Assembly: GCA_037013685.1 (NCBI GenBank)
Contig: CM072887.1
Span: forward strand, 48,349,154 to 48,413,153
Direction of reading: 5' to 3'
Length of the DNA: 64,000 nucleotides
Source of the DNA: Acridotheres tristis
Lineage: Eukaryota > Chordata > Aves > Passeriformes > Sturnidae
Part shown: one piece after another, positions 1 to 11,744 of the stretch
How the letters are laid out: every line of letters starts with the position of its first letter
How positions within the stretch are numbered: the stretch's first letter is position 1
The notes under the pieces: generated by a model
What the model was told of the DNA's origin: nothing
Seen by the model: only the letters and a program-made list of their open reading frames with translations
Databases searched by the model: none
Program-made: the position numbers and the translations under genes

Positions 1-3000
1 AAAATCTTTCTCATAACTTTACATTCCCAACAAATAATAAACAAGACCCGTATGGTTTTGCTTCAGGCTGTGAGTAAAATATAAGTCCCTGAGTAGAAAT
101 TCCCATTTTTTATATCAACCAAATCTTCATCTGTCTTCTTTAATGTCAGTGTTTCATCCAGCACAATTTCTACTCCTTAATACTACTTCAGATAATAACT
201 GCAATTGCTTATTGCCTCTATCTGCCTTTATACAGCAATTACAAATTTGTCTAAGCCAGGCAGCAATGAAAACAGAAGATTCAGATAAAGATATTCTCCT
301 ACAAGTATAACAGCATCTTGTGTTAAAGAATTGTTCCTTCATTTGATTTCCAATAGTTTTAAAGAAAGTTTAATTTTGAATTACTTCTTTTTAAACCTTT
401 ACTAACTTTGCAAGAAATTATCCCATTGAACTCTGATCTTGAAATTCCAGGGATGGGACAGTGTAGCTGACTGAAACAAAGTCACAAAGTTCACAAAAGT
501 CTCCTTGAGAAAGGAGATTTTCACTAAACTATCTTTCCACAGGGTGACCAACCAATGTAAAAAGAAATAGCTACTTTCATCCATACTTAAAATATTGATC
601 TTTTTTGGAATACAAAAAAGATCACTTGAGATTTATAATGGTAAATAATGGCATTTTGTAGAAGAGTAAGAAACGCTTGGTTGTATGTTTGTGTGTCTGA
701 GAGACTACAGAGCTGCAGTCCAATGAGGATTTTGTGTATAGGCAGGGAAGTCTAAATTGGGACGTCAGAAATAAAAATCATTCTTTGTGTTAAGAGATCA
801 ACCAGATTAGAGCAATATGTGCTTCACAGTCCTGATGAGACAACTGGTATCTCAGTTTGAGAGAGTGGTCTGCAATGCTGCTGCTGACCTCACTGAGCTC
901 ATCTTCTGTGTCAGAGCAGGCCCATGTTTGCTTTTGTCTTTAATCTGGGTTATGTTTAGTCTGTTTATGTATCTCGTGGGTGTGATGGGTGTGACATTTT
1001 GACTTTAGGAGTAAAGTCATTGGAAAGATTTCGGACCAGGTAAAAATGCTTTCCTTCTCACAATCCCGGTTGTTGATAATATTTTCTCTCTTATCTGCTC
1101 ATTTTCGTTCTTTAGTAGTTTCCATTTATGTAATGTTTGCCCTTATTAGAGATTGGTTTGTCTCATGGTACTTAATGATCTTAGTGATCACAGTAAAATA
1201 TTTTCTACAGAGGGCAATTGCACTTGAGTGTGATTGGCTGGGCTTCTTTGAGCATTACAGCTGCAAGTCCTAGTATTTTGGTTCTTTGTTATCTCTTTAC
1301 TACACAATAACCTGGAGTTTCAGGTATGAACTAAACTGTAGAAGCATGCAATATGTAGCCATACCTGACAACTGCATAGAAAAAGAAATCAATTTTGGTA
1401 GTCTTTACCTAGTTATTATTACTTAATATTTGAGTTTTGGAAGATGGATTAAATGTCCTAGTTTGGCTTGACCTTGATTCCTAATAGTTATTGCTGGATA
1501 ATAATTGTAAAAACATATTTCTATGTGTTTAGCAAACCTTGTGACTCTGAAAGTGACATTCAGACAAAAGGACGATAAAGGACAGCTACACATTATGTAC
1601 CTTGGCATTGCAAGCATCTGGGAATGGGATTGCATATTTTAAGAGTGCAAAGCAGGGACAGAAGTGCCTGGCTTACAGACTAAATCCAGAGATCTTACAG
1701 GGAAAGAGTCTTGCTCATAAAACAAAAGTGTGTGTGCAGGAGGAGGGTGGGTCAGATGCCGTAACAGGGAGATTTAATTGAATTCCTGTTTGATGCCATT
1801 AAAAGGCATCTTAAATTGCTCCAAAAGAGAAACCTGGATTCCAAAATCTAGGGGACCTTGGTAGCTATGTCCTATCTTTAATGTAATCAAGTGGCTGAAT
1901 GCCAGAACAACTTTGTAATTACTGCTGTGTAAATACAGGCCTCTGATGCAAGTAAACAAATATTCATATTGTCAGATCCGTGTGTTACTTTGCAATTGTT
2001 ATTCTCCCCATCTGGGACCAGATTTTTGTTCTCAAAAGTTTTTGCTGAATGCATAATGAGCCCTCAAAACGTATATTTGTAATTTCTTATATTTAATGTC
2101 ACTACACTTTACTTTTCCAGTGTCCTACAATTCCTAGAAGAATTAGCAACTGAAAACATTTCTACATTTGAAAAAAATGGAAAAGATGGATCCTAAGATT
2201 TATAGCATTTCACAGGAAAGGAGCCATCTTTTCAAATTGTCATTTACATTTGTTTGCAAGTCTGGAGTATATGCAAAAATAGGATAGCATAAAACAAAAT
2301 TTAAATCTAACATTTAGATTAAATAATCTGTGCCTTCAAAGGACACATTTAAACAAGTTACCTAGGCTGACACATTTTCAGTAACCTAGTTTTAAATCAA
2401 CACAATATATTGATAGATAGAGTAAGTGAAGTCAGATTGCTGAAGGAGATGCTTCTCCTGGAAGCTACTGTCCTCACAACAAGAGAAAGTGAATTGTACA
2501 TGAAGCAGCTCCAGAAAGCACATCAGTGCAGAGGAGGCATCCTGTAAGTGATACATAGGCTGAGGAATGGAGGGAATAATGACTTCCATCACCCAGGTTC
2601 ATCTATTGCCTAGAAACCCACTAGAAAGCCATGGTCCTGGGTAAGGTCTGTGAAGATGCAGACTGGAGATGTTTGGAATTAGAAAACTGGAAAAGGAGGA
2701 AGAAAGCAGCTGACAGAAAATCAATGGTTTATCATCTGTCAATGTCATTGCCAAGGCAAGTTGTCTCAAAATGTTACTGTATTTGTAATTTACAAAATTA
2801 CAGATGCTCGGCACAACATCAAAGCAACCTGTGTTTGTCCTTAATGAGTCTGCCTTCACAACAGGAGCTGAGCATTTACATGCTTTGTGTCTTACTTAAC
2901 TATTTAGCCCATTCATCCGGATTCTGAATACACGTGAAAATGTGAAGATTAGCATCTTGAAGTATCACTCCCCTGCTAACACCAAATATATTCTTCCTGA

Positions 3001-6000
3001 GTATATAATTATAAAGTATAGCAGATGTAATCCATTGAAGTAAATGGTGAAATCCTACTGGCTTCAAAGATTTTATCCATTGGGTATCTTCAATACATTT
3101 CCACTATTTTCCTGACTTACCTACCTTATCCTGTGCTCACATCTTTAGCATCTGAGTGAATTCATACTAGTTACTTCCTCTTTTTGAAAGTTTCTAATTC
3201 TGATTCATTTAAAGGCTCAAACTGCTTGGAAAACCACTGCAAATCATCACTGTTCTTTGAAAGCAAAGGATCTGCTGCTGCATAAATATCACTGATTGTA
3301 CACTGCTACATATGCTTTAACTTTGTGGACTGTTTGACATGTATGTGATGGTAATTAGGGATATTTTTGTATGAGATGCTAAGGAAATGAAGTTTTGACC
3401 CCAACAATGTCCTTCTCTTTATGTGGCAGTTACATTTTGGCTTGAATTTCAGATAACATAGCACTGAGGAGATTTTAATAAGAGATAAAAAAAGATGCAA
3501 AAAAATAAGACTCAAACCTTGCAGTCTGAAAGAGATCGGCATTGAGGTCTGCTGCAGATTTGACTTGTTTATAAGAGAACTTGTCCCTTTTGCCTGGCTT
3601 GGGAGTGTGTTTCTCTGCCCTCTGATTATCCTGGTTTAATCAATAGTTTTATCACTGACCAATTTCATGCAATGAAACAAAATTATGAAATGTTTCAGGG
3701 CTACTTAAGGTTACTGCTCAATCTGTGCAGTTGCTGTGCTGGGGAAGGCACCAGCCAGGGCACTGTACACTTCTTTCCCTCTTTCTGATAAGGACATAAA
3801 CCAGAACAGTAATTTGGACTTATTTCTGTCTATTAAATACAAAACTCAGCATTAAATAACTACAAACTTGTGGATTACACAGAATATTTGAAGACAGCTC
3901 ATTTAATGCCTGTAGATTGCATGGGAATCTCAAAACACAGAGGTGTTGCATGCAGTGGAATGTGGAGGTGAGGGGGAAGAAAATAGGTGGACACCTAGAA
4001 AACTGGCCAAAGCATCATTCATTTGCAAGCTGGGCAAAATCAAATTATTTTCATTTGCATATTTCAATATGCTTTTCATCCTCAAGGCTTATACCTGCTG
4101 GGTCACACTACCATGTTTCAATTCAACAGGATAAGAAAGCTACTTATTATCAGCTTCCTGTGAAAGCTAAAATTGTCTTTGATAGACTAAATAATCCTTT
4201 TAAAAAGATGTTGGCCTCAGCTTCATTTCGAGTAATGCCTATTTCACAGAACATACAATGGAAATAAGCAAAAGATCTTAAAATTCTGAAAACTTAGTAA
4301 AATATCTAAGTAGTAAAATGAATTTAAAGTTGTAAAAATAGTTCTCCTGCACCTAAAATTTTATAGGTGTCTCGGAAAAAAACCCCCAAAAACCAGAAAA
4401 AACAAGAATGGAGCTCTATGTAGTTCATATACGTTGAAATGAAAACCTAGGAATTGTGTATTATATTCCTCAGTATTTTTTAAGAAAGCATCTACCTGTG
4501 TGTTTATCTGTCTAAAATAGTGATGCAGTACAAATTCTTAAATGCTAAAATGAGGCTTTGAATTGGAAACTACCTTATGATTATTTTTCCCATTTTTTCT
4601 TGTTTATCAACCATAGCATTTAATAGACTCAATTGAACAGAAATGGATTTTTTATTGCAATACTTTTATGTTTTTAGTCTCACTGGTTGATATAGTAGCT
4701 TTTCTGAGAGTGCTTGTAACCTGTTGATGCAGAACTGCATCTTGTTTGTTTTTCTACTGTTTCAGCTACCTCTGTGGCATGTAAAAGCATTACTTTTGGT
4801 TTATTTCTTTTTCAACTGTTTTAAACACCAAGAGCCTCACAGAAATAATCCACTGGCTGAAAAGGAGGTAAAAAAAAATTGCTTGCACAAACTAGAGCTG
4901 GATGAACTTGGAGAATTATCAGTAACAGTGGTATTAAAAAGATAAAGTTTTGGATTTGCTGATCTCGCTGCTCTTTATGACTTCAAATTTTCTCTGGACA
5001 TGCTTGTTTTTTAGGAGGAAGTTTTGCTATTCACCTATGAGTGATAGAGTGAAAACAAAAGTACTCAGCATTGGCCAAAATAAAAGCTTGTTCCCTTTCA
5101 GGTAAGGAAAAATACTTAAAATTTTCACCTGTCTGTTCTCAGTTTTCCTGGGTTTGAAACCAAGTGTCAAATATTATTGTATTGGGTCTGACAAAACAAG
5201 ATGTTTTTGCATAGAGTCTGCTCACTAAAACAAATGTGAGTCATTGACAGCAATGTTTTCTCACCGTTCTTTTTCAGTGCCTGGGAACTGTGTGTCAGCT
5301 CCTTTGTCCCATGTGATGAAGTCCTTTGTGCCCGTACACAGCATTTGTGGTGGCTGTATGAACTGCACCTTTGCTGGGATGGCTTACTCTGACTTTGGGG
5401 GCTTTAAACTGCTCTGGAGACCTGACTCTGAGGGTAGACTGTGCTGTCATCCTCTTCATTAGGAGTGTGACTGACATCCTTTGGAAGTCATTGAAATGCT
5501 GCAAAACAGAAACCAGACTATGACTGGACTCAAAATAAGTTCAAAACATTAATGTATCCAGTTATTTTTTTTAATTAATTCAAGGGTCACATCTGCTGAA
5601 AATCAAGGTCCACACAATAGTCTAAATCACTGTCTCAAAGTAATGGGGATTTGAAATTCTCTTCCTGATGTGTACATCATTGTATATAATGCTTGTTGAA
5701 CTCATCCAGTGCTGTTTACATGAAGTATCTAGTCTAAAGGTGAGAAATTATTTGTATTCTCTTTTGATTAAAAAAAGACCATTTTGTTGGGGATATTTCC
5801 CATCACTTAAATCTATGAATAAGTGTATAGAAGTAAAAAGGAAAGGTAAAAACAAAGCTAAGAGAAACAGAATGACATAAAGAGAGATTTTTTTTTTTTT
5901 AACTGAGCAGTTTATGGGAAGAAGACTGGGAGCCCTGATAGGGGTTCAGTTAGAGGAAATTTTTTTTTGCCAGAAAAAGCTGAATTTCTTGCTCATATTG

Positions 6001-9000
6001 GAAAAACTGTCTGACAAGAGGTAGGTGGCATCAAGGCTGGAAAGCTGGACAAAATATTTCATGGATAAGTTTGAGAAAGCTGGAGAGAATTCTCTTTTGG
6101 AGACACAGTGCTCCCAAGAAAGGTAATCTTCTTATGAAAGCACTTGGAAGCCCGGAAGTCCAAACCATGTACCAACACAGAAGCTTTTAGGCCAAGGAAA
6201 TGAGGACTAAAGTCATGTCAGCAATCTGTGTCCTCCTGTGGGGACCGGCTCACTCTGAACAACATCCTGCACTTACCAGCCTCCATTCTTGCCTTAGTCA
6301 CATGGCCTTGGGTCATTCCAAACAGCCCTGAACCTCAGCTGGTATCAGCCACAGCAGCTTCTGACAGTCCACACAGGCTCTCTGTAAGCACATTAAAAAT
6401 ATCACACAGATCCCAGGAGAAGAAAAGAACTGCTAGGGACTCTGTTCCACAAATTGTGCACCAAAGATGCTTCCAGCCATTCATTGCAGCTATAACAAGA
6501 CTAATCTGAAGGCACTGATTTGTAAATAAACAGGCAGAGAACATTCACATCTAGTCACTATGAGCAATTTCACATAATTCAGCCTGGAGAAATTGGACTT
6601 TAGAAGTTTCCCAACAGAAATTAGAGTGTAACATATGAACTCACCTCCAACAGTAGTGTGTCTGTATTTATGGGGTGGGATAAGCATAAACTTCCTTGAA
6701 ACTATACTTTGACTGTGGTTGTTGACCCTTTCCTTCATTATCATGAATGCAGGCCCCTGTCACTCTGCACTACTTGTGCACCTTTATTGTGCCCTGACAA
6801 AGAAAGCTGCAACAAACTTGACAAAGAACAACTTTCATCACAGAGTTTTCAGCACCTTCAGATTTACATGTTTATGCCCTAAGAAAAAAGTAGAAATACT
6901 TTAGGGAATCACTGTAACATCTACAACTTTGCAATTCGAAGCAATTTTGGGAGCAGCAGAAGAAAGTGGAAAGGAAGAGTCAGTCACGAACTCATTCATT
7001 TGTGGTAGCAGTTTGAACATGACGCCTCATTTTCCACTCCTTATTCCCAGCTCTCATTCAGATATCATTGAGAGCAATACAAAGAGCAATTTTGGTCTGT
7101 TTCTACAGCCTGTCCTAAAGATGGTCATGGTAGAAATAAAGCAATGGGAAGAAAGTGGAAGGTAACTTAGGGTGGAGCCATCTTTCTGCCTCTCCATGCA
7201 CAGTGCCTGCTATTCTATCATGTGCAAACAAATTTTACTGGCACTGAGATGAATTAATTTTTTTTAAGTTTCAGGGATTATATCTGGGTATAAGGAGTGT
7301 GGTTTGGGTGAGGCCAATTAATAGGCCTCTCTAATATCCATCTTCCTTTCCAAAAACCACAATGGAAGGATTGCAGATTTGTGAAGAGGAATGCTGTTCC
7401 ATGGTAAGAGAGAACACATTTTAGCGTGCTGAGAAAGGAGAATAGTTAAAAACAAATATTAAAGCATCTCCAATGCTGAACCAGGACTGTTAAAGGAAGT
7501 CAAACAAATTATTTCATCAAGCAGGATTGCTCAAAAAGCCAGGCTCATAAATTTGAGGGGTTACCATATATACTCTGATGCTTATTCCAGAGAGAAGGAA
7601 CCACGGTGTCTGAGTCAAGCTCAGCTTGTTTTTCAAGAGCTTCATGACTAAAATCTCCCATTATGGCCAAGTTCTATGCTTTGGACAATCCTGCTAACTG
7701 CTAATAAAAAGAGTTATCTACTTTATCTGCTTGGATCTGCAGCAGATTCCTCAACAATGCCTATATTCTTGTCCTTTGTACTATTGCTCAAACTATCAAT
7801 GCGTGTTTTCTGCTGCATTCTGAACATCTCAGTGAGACATGAGGCATAATCTCCTTCACCTTTTTTCCTCTTGTTGTATCCTCCTCTTGCTCCTGAACAA
7901 GCTGTGCTCTTTGTCATTAGTATTCCAGTCACATACTCACATGACTCTACCCTACCAAGTTTCAGTTATGTCAATTAAGTTGTAATTTTGATCTTGCTTT
8001 AAGTGTTCTGGCTCCATTATATTTATTTAGATACAATTTACATCAGTCTAGAGCATCAGTTGTTTTGTTTTCTTTTTTCTTCCTTCAATTACATTTTTTT
8101 AAAGAATGAGTTTTCATTTTTTCAGCTATTTTGTTTAGGCCAGCGCGGGTCACTTTTATCTGGACACGTAAGTCACCAGCCTGACAGTATATTTTAGCAT
8201 GTATCAAATCAGATTAGCAAATCTATGCTGAAGTTTTTTCTTTGCCAGGTGGAGCCAATTTTTTCTCATAGTCCTTCCCATGTGAATGTATGGCTATGCT
8301 GAGGTAACCAAGATACTCCTTCTCATTCCCACCCTTACTTGCATCTCCTCATGCAGGCATTAAGATTCTTTGTCCAAGTAGAAACTGCAATCAGAAGTGC
8401 TTCCAGGCTTCTCTACCTTTCCACCAAGGAAACCTCTACATCACAAAACCCACAGCGACCACTCACTGTCACAGGGCCACTTGGTTGCAGGAGGCTGAAG
8501 TAACCTCTAATTTATCTAGGAGAGAGACAAGACCTAAGACTTTGTGCAAAACTGGAATTTACCTGGACCCTACTTAATGAAATGCAATGTAATATTGTTA
8601 ATCAGATTGATCCTAAAATGCAAAAGCAAGAAAATAATCAAACCAAAATAGACATCTTCTACTCTTATATCTATACTCCACAGTAGGATCAACTGTATCA
8701 AAACTGTTCATTAAGAATAATCAACTAACCATACTTTTAAAAATAACCAGTAACAAGACACTGCAGACTATCACAGCTCATCTCTTTCAGTACCTCACTC
8801 TCCTATCTTTAGTTTTTTCTAAGTCAAACAACCTTTCTCTGCTGCTCTAACCACAACTCATATGGAGAAAAATTTAATCCCACCTTCTTCGCAAATTGTC
8901 TGGATCTATTCTAGTAAAATAAACAGAGCCAGAATGCATCTTGAAACAGTGGACCTTGATTATCTACTATGTCATATTTCTAGAACAGACTTTCACAGAT

Positions 9001-9944
9001 TTTGGACACTGCCCTGATTGCTTTCCAAACACAGTCTGAGACTTATCATCAGCTTAGATGAAGCTATGCTGCCATAAAGGGTAAAAAAGTTTAAAGGCCA
9101 GATAATGTCTCCAGGCCAAAAACTAAACTCTATCTAGCATAGTTTATTTTCTTTCAGAGAAATATAGCCTTCATATAGTTAAGAATATCTATCAACTCTT
9201 CTTTCTTTGGACTAAATAATATCAATCTCAGTCTTTCTTCACAGAGTCCAGATCACTTCCACTGAAATCCATTCAGTTTTCAGCTGATATTCCCAAAACT
9301 GGTTCCTGAAGTGCAGTTCCCAAAGTGCATTACTCAGCTGTGTGCTCATCAATGCTGAGTGAAGATGAACACGATGATTTTCTGTGCACTATGAATAATA
9401 TTTCTATTTGTGCATTTCAAATTGCTTCATACGGTTCTCTAAGTACAGTCAGTGAATTTAATGTTCTCTAATTGATTTTGTAAATCTCTAATTTATTTAA
9501 TAGTTTTTAATATGTTATCCTAGCATTTACATCCCTGTAACCCTTAGCATTTGTTTGTGAAGATGATTGCATTAGCTGTGATAAGACAGATACACTTTTC
9601 AGTAAGCAAAAATCATTAACTATTTTGACCTCTTTGGAGCTATATTTTCATAGAATCGATTGGTGTTCATGGGGAAGTTCCTATGATTTCTACTGTATTT
9701 GTACATGTTCTGTGGAGCACTGAGAAATTTCTTTCTCGGGAGCTTTCTGCCTACCCATTTTTAAAAGCACTTCTCTGTGTTTTAAAATTAAATATGAGAC
9801 CATTAAGACTTTTTAGAAATTAATTGTGCCTCAGACCGAGTTCTTGGAAAGGATTCCCTAGAACAACAAATCGATGAAATTAGAATGAAGCAGATAACAT
9901 GCAGATAATATGCTGTTGTTAACTGACCTCCTATCAATTACCTT
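1..9944. other. AT-rich non-coding flank, no gene seen
   Basis: I see no coding exon, RNA gene or clear interspersed repeat in this stretch. Open reading frames are all about 115 codons or shorter, lie on both strands at random and resemble no protein family I recognise. The only simple sequence of note is a run of 13 T at 5888-5900. The block lies upstream of the CpG-island promoter at 10.7 kb if transcription runs on the plus strand, so it would be intergenic or the end of a neighbouring gene. Old, diverged repeats could be present that I cannot recognise by eye. Confidence 0.6.
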
Positions 9945-10460
9945 GTGCTGTTTTGGCCCTTTTTGCCCGTGCTAATTGACCTTGATGAATGTTATTTGTT
10001 TCTTGAAGCTCCAGCAGAGTGGTTTCTCCGCTGTCAGCGGTGTGGTTGTAGTGAAGGCCAGGCTCTACCTGCCTCTTGCCTTTTGCTGTGGTCTTTGGTA
10101 CGGAATGAAAGGCAGTGTGGCGGTGTGCAGCCGAGCTCAGAGGCGAGCACAGCTGGGCTGCGATGTGCCGCTGGAAGGAGCACTTGTTTGCCCAGGTCAG
10201 CCCTCAAGGGTGACTGCATCCGACACTCGGATGGGCTAAGGAAAGCAGTTCGCTGCTCCGCAGTGTGGCTCCTGCTGACTGATAAAAGGATGTGTACAGT
10301 AGTCTCAGCCTTATCTCTCTAGCCAGGTTTACACTGGTGTGACACTGCTGAACTTAGACAAGCAGCTCCTGATTTACTGTAGGGCGAGGGCAGGATCGGG
10401 TCTGATTTTGCACCACAACCCATGGAGATAACCCAGCTCTCCCTGGAAAATATCTCGTGT
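9945..10460. other. CpG-enriched shoulder upstream of the promoter
   Basis: This segment is visibly richer in G+C and CpG than the flanking sequence, with roughly a dozen CpG sites between about 10025 and 10265. Overlapping ORFs of 125 and 87 codons on the plus strand and 61 codons on the minus strand occur here. They are what stop-poor GC-rich DNA gives by chance, and none resembles a known protein. It may be the shore of the island at 10.74-10.93 kb, a second weak promoter, or a non-coding exon. I cannot tell which from sequence alone. Confidence 0.4.
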
Positions 10461-10548
10461 ATGTTTAAGAATACTTCGATATATGTAAGCATATTTATAG
10501 CCTTTCCCCGCGTTGTGAGGATATTTTGATCTTTCTGGTACCTCTGGC

Positions 10549-10556
10549 TATAAAAT
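10549..10556 (+). promoter_or_regulatory. TATA-like box upstream of the CpG island
   Basis: The octamer TATAAAAT lies about 190 bp upstream of the start of the island. A true TATA box would place initiation near 10580, ahead of the island rather than inside it. It may therefore drive an alternative start, or it may be chance in AT-rich DNA. Low confidence. Confidence 0.2.
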
Positions 10557-10696
10557 CGTTCCGAGCTGAATCCAGGACAGATAAATCATGACTCCGGCTT
10601 CTTTCGCCTAGGGTAGCCTGCCTAAATCACTGCCACATTCCGCCCATAGTAGTCGTTTAAAATTAATAGCACATGCAGAGGAAAAACTAACCCCTT

Positions 10697-10704
10697 TGAC
10701 GTCA
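10697..10704. promoter_or_regulatory. Perfect cAMP-response element (CRE)
   Basis: TGACGTCA is the full palindromic binding site for CREB/ATF-family bZIP factors. It sits about 40 bp upstream of the CpG island, the usual proximal-promoter distance. A full CRE is uncommon by chance in DNA this poor in CpG, and its position beside the only island in the window supports function. Inference: the linked gene may respond to cAMP or calcium signalling. Confidence 0.6.
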
Positions 10705-10739
10705 CTCGCGAAAAGAGGAAACATAAACAGAAAGGGTTT

Positions 10740-10925
10740 CTCTCCGGCGCTGGCAGCAGGGCAGGGATTGGCAGGGCAGCGATTGGGCTGCGCTGCGCCC
10801 GCGGCCGCGGCAGCGCCTCCCGCCCGCCGGGCCTGCGCCGCCTGACACGGCTCCGGCTGCGGCAGCCACGGGCCGCTCGCCCGCCTCAGCGCGCCCTGCT
10901 CCTGCCCGCCGGCTTCTTAAGGTGG
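10740..10925 (+). promoter_or_regulatory. CpG-island promoter
   Basis: This short block is dense in G+C and CpG, including GC-box-like and NotI-like stretches such as GCGGCCGC at about 10800-10807. It contrasts sharply with the AT-rich surroundings and is the only CpG island in 64 kb. CpG islands of this kind mark vertebrate RNA polymerase II promoters. The plus-strand direction is inferred because a consensus splice donor follows at 11213 on that strand. No TATA box lies at the usual distance from the island core, so dispersed initiation is likely. The downstream gene is not identified. Confidence 0.75.
10767..10786 (-). promoter_or_regulatory. Twin inverted CCAAT boxes
   Basis: ATTGG occurs at 10767-10771 and again at 10782-10786, 15 bp apart start to start. 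Both are CCAAT on the minus strand and lie in the 5' part of the island. Paired inverted CCAAT boxes are typical NF-Y sites of TATA-less promoters. Together with the CRE about 65 bp upstream they form a plausible proximal promoter, which would put the start site roughly 60-100 bp further downstream. Confidence 0.5.
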
Positions 10926-10960
10926 CTCATTGCCTGGCTTGGGGGAGTTGGGGAGCTCTC

Positions 10961-11053
10961 CTTTCCTCTTTTTTTTTTTTTTTTCCCCCCTTTCCCCCTC
11001 CTCTTTAATTTTTTTTTTTAATTTTAATTTTTAGTTATTATTATAATTTTTTT
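10961..11053 (+). repeat. T-rich / pyrimidine-rich low-complexity tract
   Basis: A stretch of pyrimidines, with 16 consecutive T at 10969-10984 followed by C-runs, passes into T/A-rich sequence up to about 11053. It lies directly downstream of the CpG island, in what would be the 5' untranslated region. Such tracts are common beside islands and may keep nucleosomes off the promoter. They are also prone to length polymorphism and assembly error. Confidence 0.7.
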
Positions 11054-11091
11054 GTTCTGCTGTCGTTACTTATTTCTGTTCCCAATCCTGG

Positions 11092-11211
11092 ATGCCGTTG
11101 CTGGATTCTGCAGTACAAGTCTTCATGAACAAGCTGCACCGCTTAGAGATTTCACGGCATTCAAAGGTCACAGAACTGCCACTATGGTTAAATGTCTTGT
11201 TTAATGGTTGA
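11092..11211 (+). CDS. 39-codon small ORF in the putative first exon (possible uORF)
   Basis: An ATG at 11092 opens a frame of 39 codons that ends in TGA at 11209-11211, one base before the predicted exon end. The peptide begins MPLLDSAVQV and ends LWLNVLFNG. It has no signal peptide or domain that I recognise. The start codon has a poor Kozak context (T at -3, C at +4), as does the internal ATG. If the exon is transcribed, this would be a candidate upstream ORF that could lower translation of a downstream coding sequence, rather than a stand-alone protein. The tight fit between stop codon and splice donor is notable but may be coincidence. Confidence 0.2.
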   Translation: MPLLDSAVQVFMNKLHRLEISRHSKVTELPLWLNVLFNG

Positions 11212-11714
11212 GGTATGTACAGCAAATCTAAAAGAGCCAGCATGATTTTTTTTTTTCTTTTTTGAAGGGGAACTTAAATTGTGAGGGGGAGAGGGAGATA
11301 ATACTATTATTTACTGGAAAAGATTTTTACTGGTGATTGTTACTACAGCAACCGTTTTTTGAATTTCCTCCCTTTTTCTGTTTATTCAAACTAGATGAAA
11401 ATTCTAACTTATGTGGATTTAACCATTTGATGATTGCAGAAGACTGCAAAAAGAATCTCTTGTGGTAGTCCTTTCTGACCCCACTGGGGAAAGTGTGATT
11501 GATTTTTCTGTATGTTTTCCTATTGCTCTGTGGCAGGAGAGGAGACCTGGGACTTGTCTGGCTTAGATAAAGGGAGAAGAAAACAGAAACTCGTTCCTAT
11601 CCTGAGGGGGCTGTGAGTTTTCTGAGAGTTAGAGCAGAGGGAGGAAGAGTTGGAAATAAACAGGTCAAGTAGAAAAGAATATCGGCCTCATTTTTAGGAG
11701 TACATGTAGTGGGG

Positions 11715-11744
11715 TTTTTTGTTGTTTTGTTTTGTTTTGTTTTT
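11715..11744. repeat. Degenerate (TTTTG)n simple repeat
   Basis: About 30 bp of TTTTG units flanked by longer T runs. It is an ordinary low-complexity tract, possibly the relic of a poly-A-like expansion read on the opposite strand. Confidence 0.8.

Larger units (their letters stand above)
10850..11212 (+). other. Putative first exon ending in a consensus donor
   Basis: The left edge is only an estimate, because the transcription start cannot be read from sequence. The right edge is set by AG|GTATGT, with the exon ending at 11212 and the intron GT at 11213-11214, a strong match to the vertebrate donor consensus. The interval includes the 3' part of the CpG island, a T-rich tract and about 120 bp of more complex sequence that looks less random than the flanking DNA. 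The exon is probably wholly or mostly 5' untranslated. An alternative reading is that an ATG at 11192 opens a frame that stays open in phase 0 to the donor for seven codons, so coding could begin here; its Kozak context is weak. I do not recognise the gene, and a long non-coding RNA is also possible. Confidence 0.45.

Noticed and set aside
9945..10322. 125-codon ORF in the CpG shoulder as a coding gene
   Set aside because: GC-rich DNA lacks stop codons by chance. The peptide has no recognisable domain, and competing frames are equally open.
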